Part shown: piece by piece, positions 35,844-44,186 of the stretch
Numbering within the stretch: the stretch's first letter is position 1
How the letters are laid out: the number at the start of each line of letters is the position of its first letter
Assembly: GCA_017443895.1 (NCBI GenBank)
Contig: JAFSXU010000043.1
Coordinates: 1 to 64,000 of the forward strand
From: Clostridia bacterium
GTDB lineage: Bacteria > Bacillota > Clostridia > UBA1381
Reading direction: 5' to 3'
DNA: 64,000 nt
Notes under the pieces: model-generated
Database searches by the model: none
Seen by the model: only the letters and a program-made list of their open reading frames with translations
Told to the model about the DNA's origin: nothing
Program-made: the position numbers and the translations under genes

Positions 35844-37367
35844 TCATTTACGCATTTTTTTAAGCTCGTCAAAATTTATTGTATTTGTTAAAAACACCAT
35901 TAAAACATACACCGCACCTGATAATACAGTTATAACTCCGCACTCAACAAATACATTATTGAGCAGGGGTGCAAGCCTTTCCTTTAAAACCATAACTGTG
36001 ATAAGCATACACACGCCACACAAAGTTGGCTTTATCATTATTTCCATTATTTTGAATTTTAAACGCATATTTTTTAAAACACTTATATAAAGTGCAGCTG
36101 CCGATAAAAAATCGGTTATTATTCCTGCTATTATTGCGCCGTAAATATTTATATCCGCATTTGAAACAAGCACATACCCTAAAGCTATGCTTACAATCTG
36201 CGAAGCGGCCGTAATAACAAACGGCCCAAAAAGCCTGCCTGCGGACTGCTCTATTGCAATTATAATATTTCTGACGCTTATCGGTATCAGGCACGGCGCA
36301 AGAAGTGAGAGCATTTCTTTTGCGGTTACATTTTTAAACAGGATATAGAGCATCTCCTCGCTCATGGTATACATCACCACGGAGCATGGTATTGATAATA
36401 CGATTGAGAGCTTTATTGCAAACGATGTAATGGCAGCCGTTCTTTTATAATTCTTCTTTGCCACCTCGCCTGCAATTACAGGCAAGATACTTACGCCCAT
36501 TGTTGCAATTATGCCTATGGGCAGATTAAATACAGTCTGTGCATAGCCCGTATATGCGCCGTATAGAAATCTTGACATATCCTCGCCTATTCCCGATTGT
36601 ATCAGTCTGCCTCTTATAACGGCAGTATCAAGCGTTGTAAGTGCATTTGCCGATACGGATATGGCAAAAAACGGTATGGCAACGGACAGGATATTTTTTA
36701 TAATTTCTCTATCCCTTTGATACCTTATCCCATTTTCCTTTTTCGTGAACACATAACAAAGCAGTAAAATCAGGGTTGCTATTATCTCACCCACCGTAAC
36801 GCCCGATATTGAGCCTGCAACGGACATTTCCATACCGTATGAGATAAAAAGCATTGCCCCGACAATACCTGCCACAAGCTTAACAAACGCCTCCGTCACC
36901 TGAGACACGGCAACAGGTACCATATTTAAAACGCCCTGAAAATAGCTTTTATACCCTGCGCCCAGCGCCACAAAAAATATTGACGGCGACAATGCCCGTA
37001 TTGCAAGAACTGCGCCCTCCTCCTTCATGGCAAGGGCAAGGTACGGCGCTAAAAAGTAGAGTAAAACTGTACCAAAAAGTCCTGTCAAAGACAGCATCAG
37101 GGTTGATAAATTTACAGTCCGTCTTGCGTCGCTGAATTTTTTTAAGGTCATACTCTCGGCAACTGTTTTTGATATTGCAAACGGCAGTCCCGATATGACA
37201 AGGGACAAAAACATTATATAAACGGTAAATGCGGTATTATATACCGCCATTCCCTCTTCATTTATTATATATGTAAGCGGTATTTTAAAAACCGCGCCCA
37301 ATACCTTAGATATTGCATTTGCAATCATAAGTATCAGAGCACCTGTTAAGAAGCTCTGTTTTTTCAT
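35844..37367 (-). CDS. spoVB: SpoVB/MurJ-family membrane protein
   Basis: MVF (MOP superfamily) flippase-like protein of 507 residues with about 14 helices; N-terminal start KKQSFLTGALILMIANAISK. In Bacillus, SpoVB/YabM lies at the head of the same yab cluster and is needed for cortex precursor translocation during sporulation. I chose ATG 37367 after GGGGTGGAG rather than the longer frame (37400). Another MOP role (lipid II or polysaccharide export) is possible, but synteny favours SpoVB. Confidence 0.87.
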   Translation of the reverse strand: MKKQSFLTGALILMIANAISKVLGAVFKIPLTYIINEEGMAVYNTAFTVYIMFLSLVISGLPFAISKTVAESMTLKKFSDARRTVNLSTLMLSLTGLFGTVLLYFLAPYLALAMKEEGAVLAIRALSPSIFFVALGAGYKSYFQGVLNMVPVAVSQVTEAFVKLVAGIVGAMLFISYGMEMSVAGSISGVTVGEIIATLILLLCYVFTKKENGIRYQRDREIIKNILSVAIPFFAISVSANALTTLDTAVIRGRLIQSGIGEDMSRFLYGAYTGYAQTVFNLPIGIIATMGVSILPVIAGEVAKKNYKRTAAITSFAIKLSIVLSIPCSVVMYTMSEEMLYILFKNVTAKEMLSLLAPCLIPISVRNIIIAIEQSAGRLFGPFVITAASQIVSIALGYVLVSNADINIYGAIIAGIITDFLSAAALYISVLKNMRLKFKIMEIMIKPTLCGVCMLITVMVLKERLAPLLNNVFVECGVITVLSGAVYVLMVFLTNTINFDELKKMRK

Positions 37368-37403
37368 GCACTCCACCCCTTTATTGTTCAATGCCGTCAA
37401 CGA

Positions 37404-37420
37404 TAGCTTGATAACATTAC
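37404..37420. repeat. Copy of the TAGCTTGAYRACATTRC motif (spoVB leader)
   Basis: TAGCTTGATAACATTAC on the plus strand, 37 bases upstream of the spoVB start. The related copies lie upstream of the EamA gene (6240-6224, other orientation) and mgtE (57027-57043). Confidence 0.45.
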
Positions 37421-37429
37421 TTTATTGTC

Positions 37430-37458
37430 TTGTCTTTACAGTTTATTTGTGTTATAAT
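37430..37458 (+). promoter_or_regulatory. Sigma-A promoter of aroA
   Basis: TTGTCT (37430-37435), 17 bases, TATAAT (37453-37458), 42 bases before the aroA start. Confidence 0.6.
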
Positions 37459-37499
37459 CGGTTTAGAATTTTTTAGACCTCTTTAAGGAGTAAAATTTA

Positions 37500-38765
37500 A
37501 TGGAAATAAAAAAAATTACCTCTCTAAACGGCGCTTTTACTGTGCCCGGAGACAAGTCCATTTCACACAGAGCCATAATGTTCGGCGCAATTTGTGACGG
37601 AGTTTCGCATATAACAGGATTTTTAAACGGTGCGGATTGCTTGTCCACAATCGAGTGTTTTCGGCAAATGGGTGTACAAATTGATGTAAATAACGATGCG
37701 GTAACGGTATACGGAAAAGGGTTGCACGGTTTAAAAAAGCCCGATGAGCTTTTATATACGGGTAACAGCGGAACGACCACAAGGCTTTTATGCGGTCTTT
37801 TATGCGCACAGGACTTTGAATGTGATATTGCAGGCGATGAGTCCATTGCAAAGCGTCCGATGAAGCGTGTTTGTGAGCCGTTACGGCTTATGGGGGCAAA
37901 AATTGACGGTGATTACTGTCCATTGCATATTACAGGCAAGGAAATAAACGGTATTGACTATCATATGATGGTTGCATCGGCGCAGGTTAAAACTGCGCTT
38001 ATTCTTGCAGCCATGTATGCAAACGGCAAAACCACCATACACGAGCTTGAAAAATCAAGGGACCATACCGAGCTTATGCTAAGGGCAATGGGCGCAAATA
38101 TTGAGGTTGACGGACTTAACATAACAATTGATAAGACCGACCGCTTAAATGCGCAGGATATTAAAGTCCCGGGTGATATTTCATCGGCGGCATTTTTTAT
38201 GGTATTGGGCGCAATTTTAAAAAATTCGGAAATTACAATAAAAAATGTCGGGATAAACCCGACAAGAACAGGTATAATTGATGTGCTTTTGGATATGGGT
38301 GCAGACATTACCTTAGAAAACAAAAGAGTTGTAACAGGCGAGCAGGTCGCAGATATTAAGGTGCGCTCATCAAAGCTAAAAGCCGTTACAATCGGCGGTG
38401 ATATTATACCGCGCTTAATTGACGAGCTTCCCATAATTGCGGTTGCCTCTGTTTTTGCCGAGGGAAAAACCGTCATAAAAGACGCACAGGAGCTAAAGGT
38501 CAAGGAAACAAACAGGATTTTTGCGGTTGTTAACGAGTTTAAAAAATGCGGTGTTGATATAAAAGAAACCGACGACGGTATGATTATAAACGGCAATAAG
38601 CCGATACACGGCGCCGATTTTAAAACCTACGGCGATCATAGAATGGCAATGTCCCTGACGGTTTTAGCACAAATGGCGAGCGGTATTTCAACCATTGATG
38701 ATGATAAATGCGTAAGCGTTTCGTATCCTTCATTTTTTGATGATCTGTATGGACTTTCAAAATAA
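37500..38765 (+). CDS. aroA: 3-phosphoshikimate 1-carboxyvinyltransferase (EPSP synthase)
   Basis: Sixth step of the shikimate pathway: joins phosphoenolpyruvate to shikimate 3-phosphate. Motifs VPGDKSISHRAIMFGA, TGNSGTTTRLLCGLL, SAQVKTALILAAMYANG, the Arg/Asp pair around PRLIDELPI and YGDHRMAMSL are all intact. The active-site loop reads LYTGNSGTTTRL, without the Pro101-type of class I variation that I could judge. Length 421 is typical. It stands alone on the plus strand with no other shikimate genes here. Confidence 0.97.
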   Translation: MEIKKITSLNGAFTVPGDKSISHRAIMFGAICDGVSHITGFLNGADCLSTIECFRQMGVQIDVNNDAVTVYGKGLHGLKKPDELLYTGNSGTTTRLLCGLLCAQDFECDIAGDESIAKRPMKRVCEPLRLMGAKIDGDYCPLHITGKEINGIDYHMMVASAQVKTALILAAMYANGKTTIHELEKSRDHTELMLRAMGANIEVDGLNITIDKTDRLNAQDIKVPGDISSAAFFMVLGAILKNSEITIKNVGINPTRTGIIDVLLDMGADITLENKRVVTGEQVADIKVRSSKLKAVTIGGDIIPRLIDELPIIAVASVFAEGKTVIKDAQELKVKETNRIFAVVNEFKKCGVDIKETDDGMIINGNKPIHGADFKTYGDHRMAMSLTVLAQMASGISTIDDDKCVSVSYPSFFDDLYGLSK

Positions 38766-38801
38766 AAATAGGTTGTTGCCTTGTAGCAACAACCTATTTT
38801 T
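38764..38801. terminator. Bidirectional intrinsic terminator
   Basis: A 16-base-pair stem AAAAATAGGTTGTTGC / its complement with T-runs on both strands, between convergent aroA and the glutamate synthase operon. Confidence 0.92.
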
Positions 38802-39519
38802 AATTTGCAACATACATCTGTTTATACGGATTTTTCGTATCGGGTACAACAAGTGTAAATTCGGAGCTTAAAATCTCGTTTTCATCATACCCAAAATGCA
38901 TACAAAATTCTTGTATATATTCCCTTATTTCATCAATATCCGCTTTGCCGGCTGTGGTTATATGCACCTGTTGCGGAAAGCGTATGTCCTTACAGTCCGA
39001 GCGCAAAAGCATTTTACCGCCGTGCATACCTGTGCATGGGAAATTACTTACAATGGGCTTTGTATCATCTGTTAGTCCCAGCACAATTATAGTACCGCCT
39101 GCCTGATACTCGCCCAGAAAACTGCCTGCTCTGCCTCCTATAACAAGGCAGGGCTGTTTATCCTTATACGCTTTCATATGTATGCCTGCCCTATAGCCTG
39201 CGTTGCCCTTTACAAATATTTTTCCGCCACGCATTGCATAGCCTGTGGCATCACCGATATTACCATGTACTATAATTTTGCCCTCATTCATGGTATCACC
39301 GACAGCGTCCTGCGCATTGCCGTTTACCGTGATTTTTGCACCGTTTAAATATGCGCCTAAAGCATTTCCCGGTACACCGTTTATTGTAATTTCCTTATCC
39401 GACATACCTGCGCCTATAAACCGCTGTCCCATACAGCCCGACACTGTACAGCCGCCCGACATTTGCCGTATGGCTTCGTTAAGCTCTTTATATTCAAGAT
39501 TTTTTGCATCTATATTCAT
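38800..39519 (-). CDS. Glutamate synthase alpha-subunit domain 3 (GXGXG) protein
   Basis: Stand-alone beta-helix domain of glutamate synthase, 239 residues. It shows the repeated G-x-x-x-x-G pattern: GQRFIGAGMSDKEITINGVP, GNALGAYLNGAKITV, NGNAQDAVGDTMNEGKIIV, GDATGYAMRGGKIFVKG. In large GltB this domain supports the ammonia channel. Here it is the last of five consecutive genes encoding a split, archaeal-type enzyme. Confidence 0.92.
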   Translation of the reverse strand: MNIDAKNLEYKELNEAIRQMSGGCTVSGCMGQRFIGAGMSDKEITINGVPGNALGAYLNGAKITVNGNAQDAVGDTMNEGKIIVHGNIGDATGYAMRGGKIFVKGNAGYRAGIHMKAYKDKQPCLVIGGRAGSFLGEYQAGGTIIVLGLTDDTKPIVSNFPCTGMHGGKMLLRSDCKDIRFPQQVHITTAGKADIDEIREYIQEFCMHFGYDENEILSSEFTLVVPDTKNPYKQMYVAN

Positions 39520-39520
39520 A

Positions 39521-40768
39521 TCACATCACTCCTACAAGCTTGTTTTTGCGTATATCATCAGAGAACATCGCAAGGCTTGGATAACTTTTAAGCAAATCAA
39601 TATTAAGGGTATCTATCGGCGTTTTTTGACGAATTAGTGAGGTATAAATACCTGCACGCTCAACATTGCCGATAATGATATAGCCTTTGAGCAGTCCATC
39701 CTTTATAAAAAAGCGTTTTATACCGTTTTTATACTTTTCTTCGTAGATAGTTGCGCCGTCCTCTTTTGTCGGGTAGCTTCCTGCACTCATTGCGTGGAGC
39801 CCGAAAAATCCGATAGAGTTCATAGGTATGGCATTGTCAAAAACCTGTTCCTTGCCCGCCATATTAGTACCGGCACAATAGCCCTGCATATACGCATTGG
39901 GTAAAATTGCAAGCACTCTCTTGCTGCCTAACGAAATATCATTGCCCTCGCTACAGTCACCGGCTGCGTAAATATCCTCTATTGAGGTCTGCATTTTATC
40001 GTTTACTATTATACCTCGGTTTACCTCTCCTCCAAGCTCTGACATCAGAGCCGTATTTGCCCTGACACCCACCGCAAGCACAAGCACATCAAAATCTACC
40101 TGTTGACCGCTGTTCATTTGCGCACAGTTGCCGTCAAATGCTTTTACGGTATCCCCAAGCATAAAGCTTATGCCATACTCCTCTAACCGCTTTTGCATAA
40201 ATGCCGCACATTCATTATCCAAAATACTGGACAAAACTCTTGTTGCAAGATCGCACACCGTAATCTTTGCCACTCTGCCACAAATTCCCTCTGCGCATTT
40301 GAGTCCGATAAGTCCCGCACCGACTATAAGCACTCTTGAATTTTTATCGATAGCCTGCTCCAATGAAAGTGCATCATCAAGCGATATAAAAGTGAATTTG
40401 TTCCTGACCGTCTCAAGACCCGAAAACATCGGAACAAACGGCGATGAGCCTGTGGCTATACATAATGCGTCATAGCTTTTTTGGGTTCCATCATCAAGCA
40501 TCAATGTTTTGTTATCAGCTTCAATTTTTAATGCTTTCCTTCCGTACACCACATCACAGTTATTGGCGCTGTAAAAATCCGGTGAACGGTAATTCATTTT
40601 ATCAAGACTTGTTTTACCTTCAAGGTAGTATGAAATAAGCGGGCGACAGTAAACAGGATGCTCCTCGGCAGATATTACAGTAATTTTTGTGTCCGTGTCA
40701 ACGCTCCTTATTCCCTCAATGCAGCCCACCGCTGCGACACCGTTACCGATTATAACATATCCGCTCAT
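39521..40768 (-). CDS. FAD/NAD(P)-dependent oxidoreductase of the split glutamate synthase
   Basis: Pyridine nucleotide-disulfide reductase-like flavoprotein of 415 residues. FAD motif near the start (YVIIGNGVAAVGCIEGIR), central NAD(P) motif VLIVGAGLIGLKCAEGICG, and FAD-binding DIYAAGDCSEG. It may feed electrons from NAD(P)H through the ferredoxin subunit to the FMN domain. It abuts the GXGXG and ferredoxin genes with 1-base spacing or overlap. Confidence 0.85.
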   Translation of the reverse strand: MSGYVIIGNGVAAVGCIEGIRSVDTDTKITVISAEEHPVYCRPLISYYLEGKTSLDKMNYRSPDFYSANNCDVVYGRKALKIEADNKTLMLDDGTQKSYDALCIATGSSPFVPMFSGLETVRNKFTFISLDDALSLEQAIDKNSRVLIVGAGLIGLKCAEGICGRVAKITVCDLATRVLSSILDNECAAFMQKRLEEYGISFMLGDTVKAFDGNCAQMNSGQQVDFDVLVLAVGVRANTALMSELGGEVNRGIIVNDKMQTSIEDIYAAGDCSEGNDISLGSKRVLAILPNAYMQGYCAGTNMAGKEQVFDNAIPMNSIGFFGLHAMSAGSYPTKEDGATIYEEKYKNGIKRFFIKDGLLKGYIIIGNVERAGIYTSLIRQKTPIDTLNIDLLKSYPSLAMFSDDIRKNKLVGVM

Positions 40769-41205
40769 TACACATCACACCTTTCTTCATACACCAACGC
40801 CCTGTTCGGGCAACCCTTTACACAGGCAGGCTCGCCACAGGAATTTTCAAGACACAGCTCGCATTTTTGCACTGCACCTCCATCGCCCTCTGACAATGCA
40901 CCGTACGGACATACCAAAATGCAGGTAAGACAGCTCACGCATTTATCCTTATCAATTTTTATAACCCCGTTCTCTATGCCAAGCGCACCCGATATACAGC
41001 TTTTTACGCACAGAGGCTCTTCACAGTGACGGCATGAAACCGCATATGTGATTTTACCGGTATCCTCAATATGTATTCTGGGATATACTATCTTATCCTT
41101 CAACGCTTTTACCATATCCTCCGTGCCCGAATTTGCAAATGCGCAGTTATATTCACACAAGTGGCAGCCCAAACACCACTTTTCATCAGCGTAAACTCTT
41201 TTCAT
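40768..41205 (-). CDS. Polyferredoxin-like iron-sulfur protein (4Fe-4S)
   Basis: Electron carrier of 145 residues with four cysteine groups: CLGCHLCEYNC, CRHCEEPLCVKSC, CVSCLTCILVCP and CELCLENSCGEPACVKGC. The build is that of HycB/HydN-type ferredoxins. It is placed between the FMN subunit and the flavoprotein, so it probably shuttles electrons between them. Confidence 0.88.
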   Translation of the reverse strand: MKRVYADEKWCLGCHLCEYNCAFANSGTEDMVKALKDKIVYPRIHIEDTGKITYAVSCRHCEEPLCVKSCISGALGIENGVIKIDKDKCVSCLTCILVCPYGALSEGDGGAVQKCELCLENSCGEPACVKGCPNRALVYEERCDV

Positions 41206-41260
41206 ACATCATTCTCCATTCCGCCACCTTGCGGCAGCATAAATATATAGCTTATTTCAC

Positions 41261-42766
41261 TTACTCCCCCGCATGGGAAATCCCCAGAATTTTAAGCTCA
41301 CGGTCATTTAAGCCGACACCTCTGAGCATCAGTCTGTTACCCTTTAGCGCTTCAATGGAATTGATACCCATACCGCCCATAAGCTCCTTGATCTCATGCC
41401 GCCATGCGTTCATAAGATTTACAAGGCGCTTACTTCCAATTTCGGGGTTAAGCCGTTTTACAAGGTCGGGACGCTGAGTTGCAATACCCCAGTTACATTT
41501 ACCGCTCTGGCAGGTACGGCACAGATGACACCCCATGGCAAGCACTGCCGCTGTAGCTATGTAGCACGCATCCGCACCAAGAGCAATAGCCTTTACAACA
41601 TCCGAGGCACTGCGTATGGAGCCGCCCACAACCAATGATACATTATTTCTTATACCCTCGTCTCTGAGCCTTTGATCAACCGAGGCAAGCGCAAGCTCTA
41701 TGGGTATTCCCACATTATCCCGTATACGAGTCGGTGCGGCACCTGTTCCGCCCCTGAATCCGTCAATGGCGATAATATCCGCTCCGCTTCTTGCAATTCC
41801 GCTTGCTATTGCGGCAATGTTATGCACCGCCGCCACCTTTACAATAACAGGCTTTTTATATTCTGTAGCCTCCTTTAGCGAAAATACAAGCTGTCTTAAA
41901 TCCTCGATTGAGTAAATATCGTGGTGCGGTGCAGGAGATATTGCATCGGAGCCTTCAGGAATCATTCTCGTTCTTGAAACATCGCCGACAATTTTTGTGC
42001 CCGGCAGATGTCCGCCAATTCCCGGCTTTGCGCCCTGCCCCATTTTTATTTCTATGCCTTTTCCTGCCTTTAAATAGTCCTCATGAACGCCAAACCTGCC
42101 CGATGCGACCTGCACAATCGTGTTATCGCCGTAGCAATAAAAATCCTCGTGCAAACCGCCCTCGCCTGTGTTATAGAATATTCCAAGCTCTTTAGCAGCC
42201 CGTGCTAAGCTCTCATGCGCATTATAGCTTATAGAGCCGTAGCTCATTGCCGAGAACATAACAGGCATGGAAAGCTCAAGCTGTGGCGATAAATTACACT
42301 TTAGCTTGCCGTCTTTGCCACGCTCGATTTTATCGGGCTTTTTACCTAAGAAAACCCTTGTTTCCATCGGCTCTCTCAACGGGTCAATGGGCGGATTTGT
42401 TACCTGGGAGGCATTTATTAAAATCCTGTCCCAATATACGGGAAGTGGGTTTGGATTTCCCATTGACGAGAGCAGTACACCGCCGCTGTTTGCCTGCTTA
42501 TATATCTCTTTTATGGTATTGTTTTGCCAGTTTGCGTTTTCGCGGAGCGTGCAGTCGCTCTTTACAATTTTCAGCGCCCGTGTGGGACACATGGAAACAC
42601 ACCTTTGGCAGTTTACGCATTTTGACTCATCGCTTTTTAAAATCTTCAAATCATCATCATAGCTGTGTACCTCGTTTGCACACTGCCTTTGACAAACACG
42701 ACAGCCGATACAACGGCTCTGATCTCTTATTACCTCAAATTCGGGGTATATAAATTCTATGCTCAT
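41261..42766 (-). CDS. gltB: Glutamate synthase FMN/Fe-S domain protein (archaeal-type large subunit)
   Basis: Central synthase unit of 501 residues. Two N-terminal [4Fe-4S] sets (CIGCRVCQRQC; CVNCQRCVSMCP) precede the FMN-binding TIM barrel (KMGQGAKPGIGGHLPGTKI, HHDIYSIEDLRQL, IDGFRGGTGAAPT). The [3Fe-4S] site follows with CHLCRTCQSGKC. It turns 2-oxoglutarate plus ammonia from the amidotransferase into glutamate. Overlaps the amidotransferase gene by 4 bases. Confidence 0.93.
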   Translation of the reverse strand: MSIEFIYPEFEVIRDQSRCIGCRVCQRQCANEVHSYDDDLKILKSDESKCVNCQRCVSMCPTRALKIVKSDCTLRENANWQNNTIKEIYKQANSGGVLLSSMGNPNPLPVYWDRILINASQVTNPPIDPLREPMETRVFLGKKPDKIERGKDGKLKCNLSPQLELSMPVMFSAMSYGSISYNAHESLARAAKELGIFYNTGEGGLHEDFYCYGDNTIVQVASGRFGVHEDYLKAGKGIEIKMGQGAKPGIGGHLPGTKIVGDVSRTRMIPEGSDAISPAPHHDIYSIEDLRQLVFSLKEATEYKKPVIVKVAAVHNIAAIASGIARSGADIIAIDGFRGGTGAAPTRIRDNVGIPIELALASVDQRLRDEGIRNNVSLVVGGSIRSASDVVKAIALGADACYIATAAVLAMGCHLCRTCQSGKCNWGIATQRPDLVKRLNPEIGSKRLVNLMNAWRHEIKELMGGMGINSIEALKGNRLMLRGVGLNDRELKILGISHAGE

Positions 42767-43860
42767 ATATTGACACCCTCTCTCACCTTAACGATTACCG
42801 GCTCACCGCCCGACGGCGCCCATATATTTTTAACATTATTGTCCATTACTCTTATCGCCGCCTCTTCACTTGCAATGTAAACCATATCGTCATGTTCACC
42901 GACAACCATACTGCGAAGCTTTAAGCGGTCATTTAAAGCCATAAGTCCGCCCCTGAATCCAAACACTATCGAGAACGGACCTGTAACAAGCAGGTTTGGG
43001 AACATTGTTCTTAAATATATGTGCTTTTCCTTATCCTCTGTATCGGTTTTATTTTCAATCGTACTCCAGAACGGCGCGGCTATAACACTTGACGCCTCGT
43101 TCATGGTAAGCCCCTGCCGTCTTATAAGGTAATCCATAATGTATGTAATAACCTCGGTATCTGTCTGCAAGGTGCATTTATAGCCAAACATCTCTATAAA
43201 CCTGCGGTTTGCATCGTATGATGAAATTTCACCGTTATGCACTATTGAATAATCAAGCAATGTAAACGGATGCGCACCGCCCCACCAGCCGGGGGTGTTT
43301 GTAGGGTATCTGCCATGCGCCGTCCATGAATACCCCTCGTATTCGTCAAGCCTGTAAAATCTGCCGACATCCTCGGGAAACCCCACAGCCTTAAATGTAC
43401 CCATATTTTTACCGCTTGAGAAAAGATATGCACCGCTTACCTCAATATTAACACGCATTACCATCCTTGCGACAAATTCGTTCTCGTCAACCTGCGCCGA
43501 TGAAACCATGGACTTTAGCGGTGCAACAAAATACCGCCATATAATAGGCTCATCGGTAATTTCGGGTATCTTCCTTGTCGGAATAATTTCTGACTTTACA
43601 ATCTCAAAGTACTCCTTTAAAAACACCTCGCAATCCTTTCTTGACGCGCGGTCCTTAAAGAAAAAATGGAATGCGTATAAATCCCTGTACTCGGGATATA
43701 TACCGTATGCCGCAAAGCCACCGCCCAAGCCGTTACTTCTATCGTGCATGGGCTTCATTGCATTCATTATTTTTTCACCGGTCATGGTTTTTCCGTCCCT
43801 TGATATAGCTGCCGCTATCGCACAGCCTGACGGTATTCTTACCTGTCCCTCTAACTGCAT
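42763..43860 (-). CDS. Glutamine amidotransferase subunit of the split glutamate synthase
   Basis: Class II (Ntn) glutamine amidotransferase, 365 residues, homologous to the first domain of GltB. It releases ammonia from glutamine. Conserved parts include RSNGLGGGFAAYGIYP, AHGRYPTNTPGWWGGAHPF, VHNGEISSYDANRRF and TDTEVITYIMD. The catalytic Cys is probably Cys13 in IPSGCAIAAA; a 12-residue propeptide would have to be removed. The start at 43860 follows AAAGGGTG; the longer frame to 43929 runs into the leader hairpin. Confidence 0.9.
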   Translation of the reverse strand: MQLEGQVRIPSGCAIAAAISRDGKTMTGEKIMNAMKPMHDRSNGLGGGFAAYGIYPEYRDLYAFHFFFKDRASRKDCEVFLKEYFEIVKSEIIPTRKIPEITDEPIIWRYFVAPLKSMVSSAQVDENEFVARMVMRVNIEVSGAYLFSSGKNMGTFKAVGFPEDVGRFYRLDEYEGYSWTAHGRYPTNTPGWWGGAHPFTLLDYSIVHNGEISSYDANRRFIEMFGYKCTLQTDTEVITYIMDYLIRRQGLTMNEASSVIAAPFWSTIENKTDTEDKEKHIYLRTMFPNLLVTGPFSIVFGFRGGLMALNDRLKLRSMVVGEHDDMVYIASEEAAIRVMDNNVKNIWAPSGGEPVIVKVREGVNI

Positions 43861-43881
43861 AACACTACACCCTTTCATAAA

Positions 43882-43933
43882 TAAAAAAAGATGCCCACTT
43901 ACCCGAAAGGCTTTCGGATAATTGAACATCTTT
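43882..43933 (-). promoter_or_regulatory. Leader hairpin with T-run before the glutamate synthase operon (attenuator-like)
   Basis: On the minus strand AAAGATG (43933-43927) pairs with CATCTTT (43893-43887), enclosing the inner hairpin CCGAAA/TTTCGG (43917-43903). Seven T follow (43889-43883). It lies between the promoter and the start codon, so it could end transcription early. Confidence 0.6.
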
Positions 43934-43947
43934 GCTCATTTTTGTTC

Positions 43948-43976
43948 ATTATACACCCACATAATTTATTTGTCAA
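43948..43976 (-). promoter_or_regulatory. Sigma-A promoter of the glutamate synthase operon
   Basis: Perfect TTGACA (43976-43971), 17 bases, perfect TATAAT (43953-43948) on the minus strand. It is back to back with the glnN promoter; the two -35 boxes are 23 bases apart. Confidence 0.88.
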
Positions 43977-43999
43977 CAAAATTTTTTTCAAAAAAGGGG

Positions 44000-44028
44000 T
44001 TGACAAATCAAAAAAACAGTTGTATACT
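44000..44028 (+). promoter_or_regulatory. Sigma-A promoter of glnN
   Basis: TTGACA (44000-44005), 17 bases, TATACT (44023-44028). The transcript would start near 44035, giving a leader of about 150 bases. Confidence 0.85.
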
Positions 44029-44037
44029 GCAAAATAT

Positions 44038-44080
44038 GAAGCAAGGATGTTTTAGAGTTTATCTCGAAAACCCTTGCTTC
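44038..44080 (+). promoter_or_regulatory. First leader hairpin of glnN
   Basis: GAAGCAAGG (44038-44046) pairs with CCTTGCTTC (44072-44080); inside, GTTTT/AAAAC and GAG/CTC extend the stem to a small TTTAT loop. It would form at the very 5' end of the RNA. Confidence 0.65.
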
Positions 44081-44123
44081 TTGATTTTTAGGAAAAATTT
44101 TTCTGTAAAATTTAATCACGGAC

Positions 44124-44169
44124 AAAGGCGTCTTTAAATGTTTTTCATTTAAGACGCTTTTTGTTTTTT
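44124..44169 (+). terminator. Intrinsic terminator in the glnN leader (attenuator)
   Basis: GCGTCTT-AAATG (44129-44140) pairs with CATTTAAGACGC (44146-44157) around a TTTTT loop. T-rich sequence follows (44158-44169) and the ribosome binding site AAGGAG comes directly after. A terminator here, downstream of a strong promoter, implies conditional read-through. Confidence 0.75.
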
Positions 44170-44186
44170 GAAGGAGATGTTTGTGT

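Noticed and set aside
37961-38596. Antisense frame of 211 codons within aroA
   Set aside because: Shadow of aroA codon use; no start signal or family match.
44035-44137. Open frame of 33 codons in the glnN leader that could be a leader peptide
   Set aside because: The ATG has no ribosome binding site and lies almost at the transcription start; the codons show no run of Gln or other control residue. The hairpins explain the sequence better.
44038-44169. ANTAR-type antitermination target before glnN
   Set aside because: The known pattern needs two stems with hexanucleotide loops of the A-x-x-G-x-x type; the loops here are five bases of T/A, so I did not claim it.
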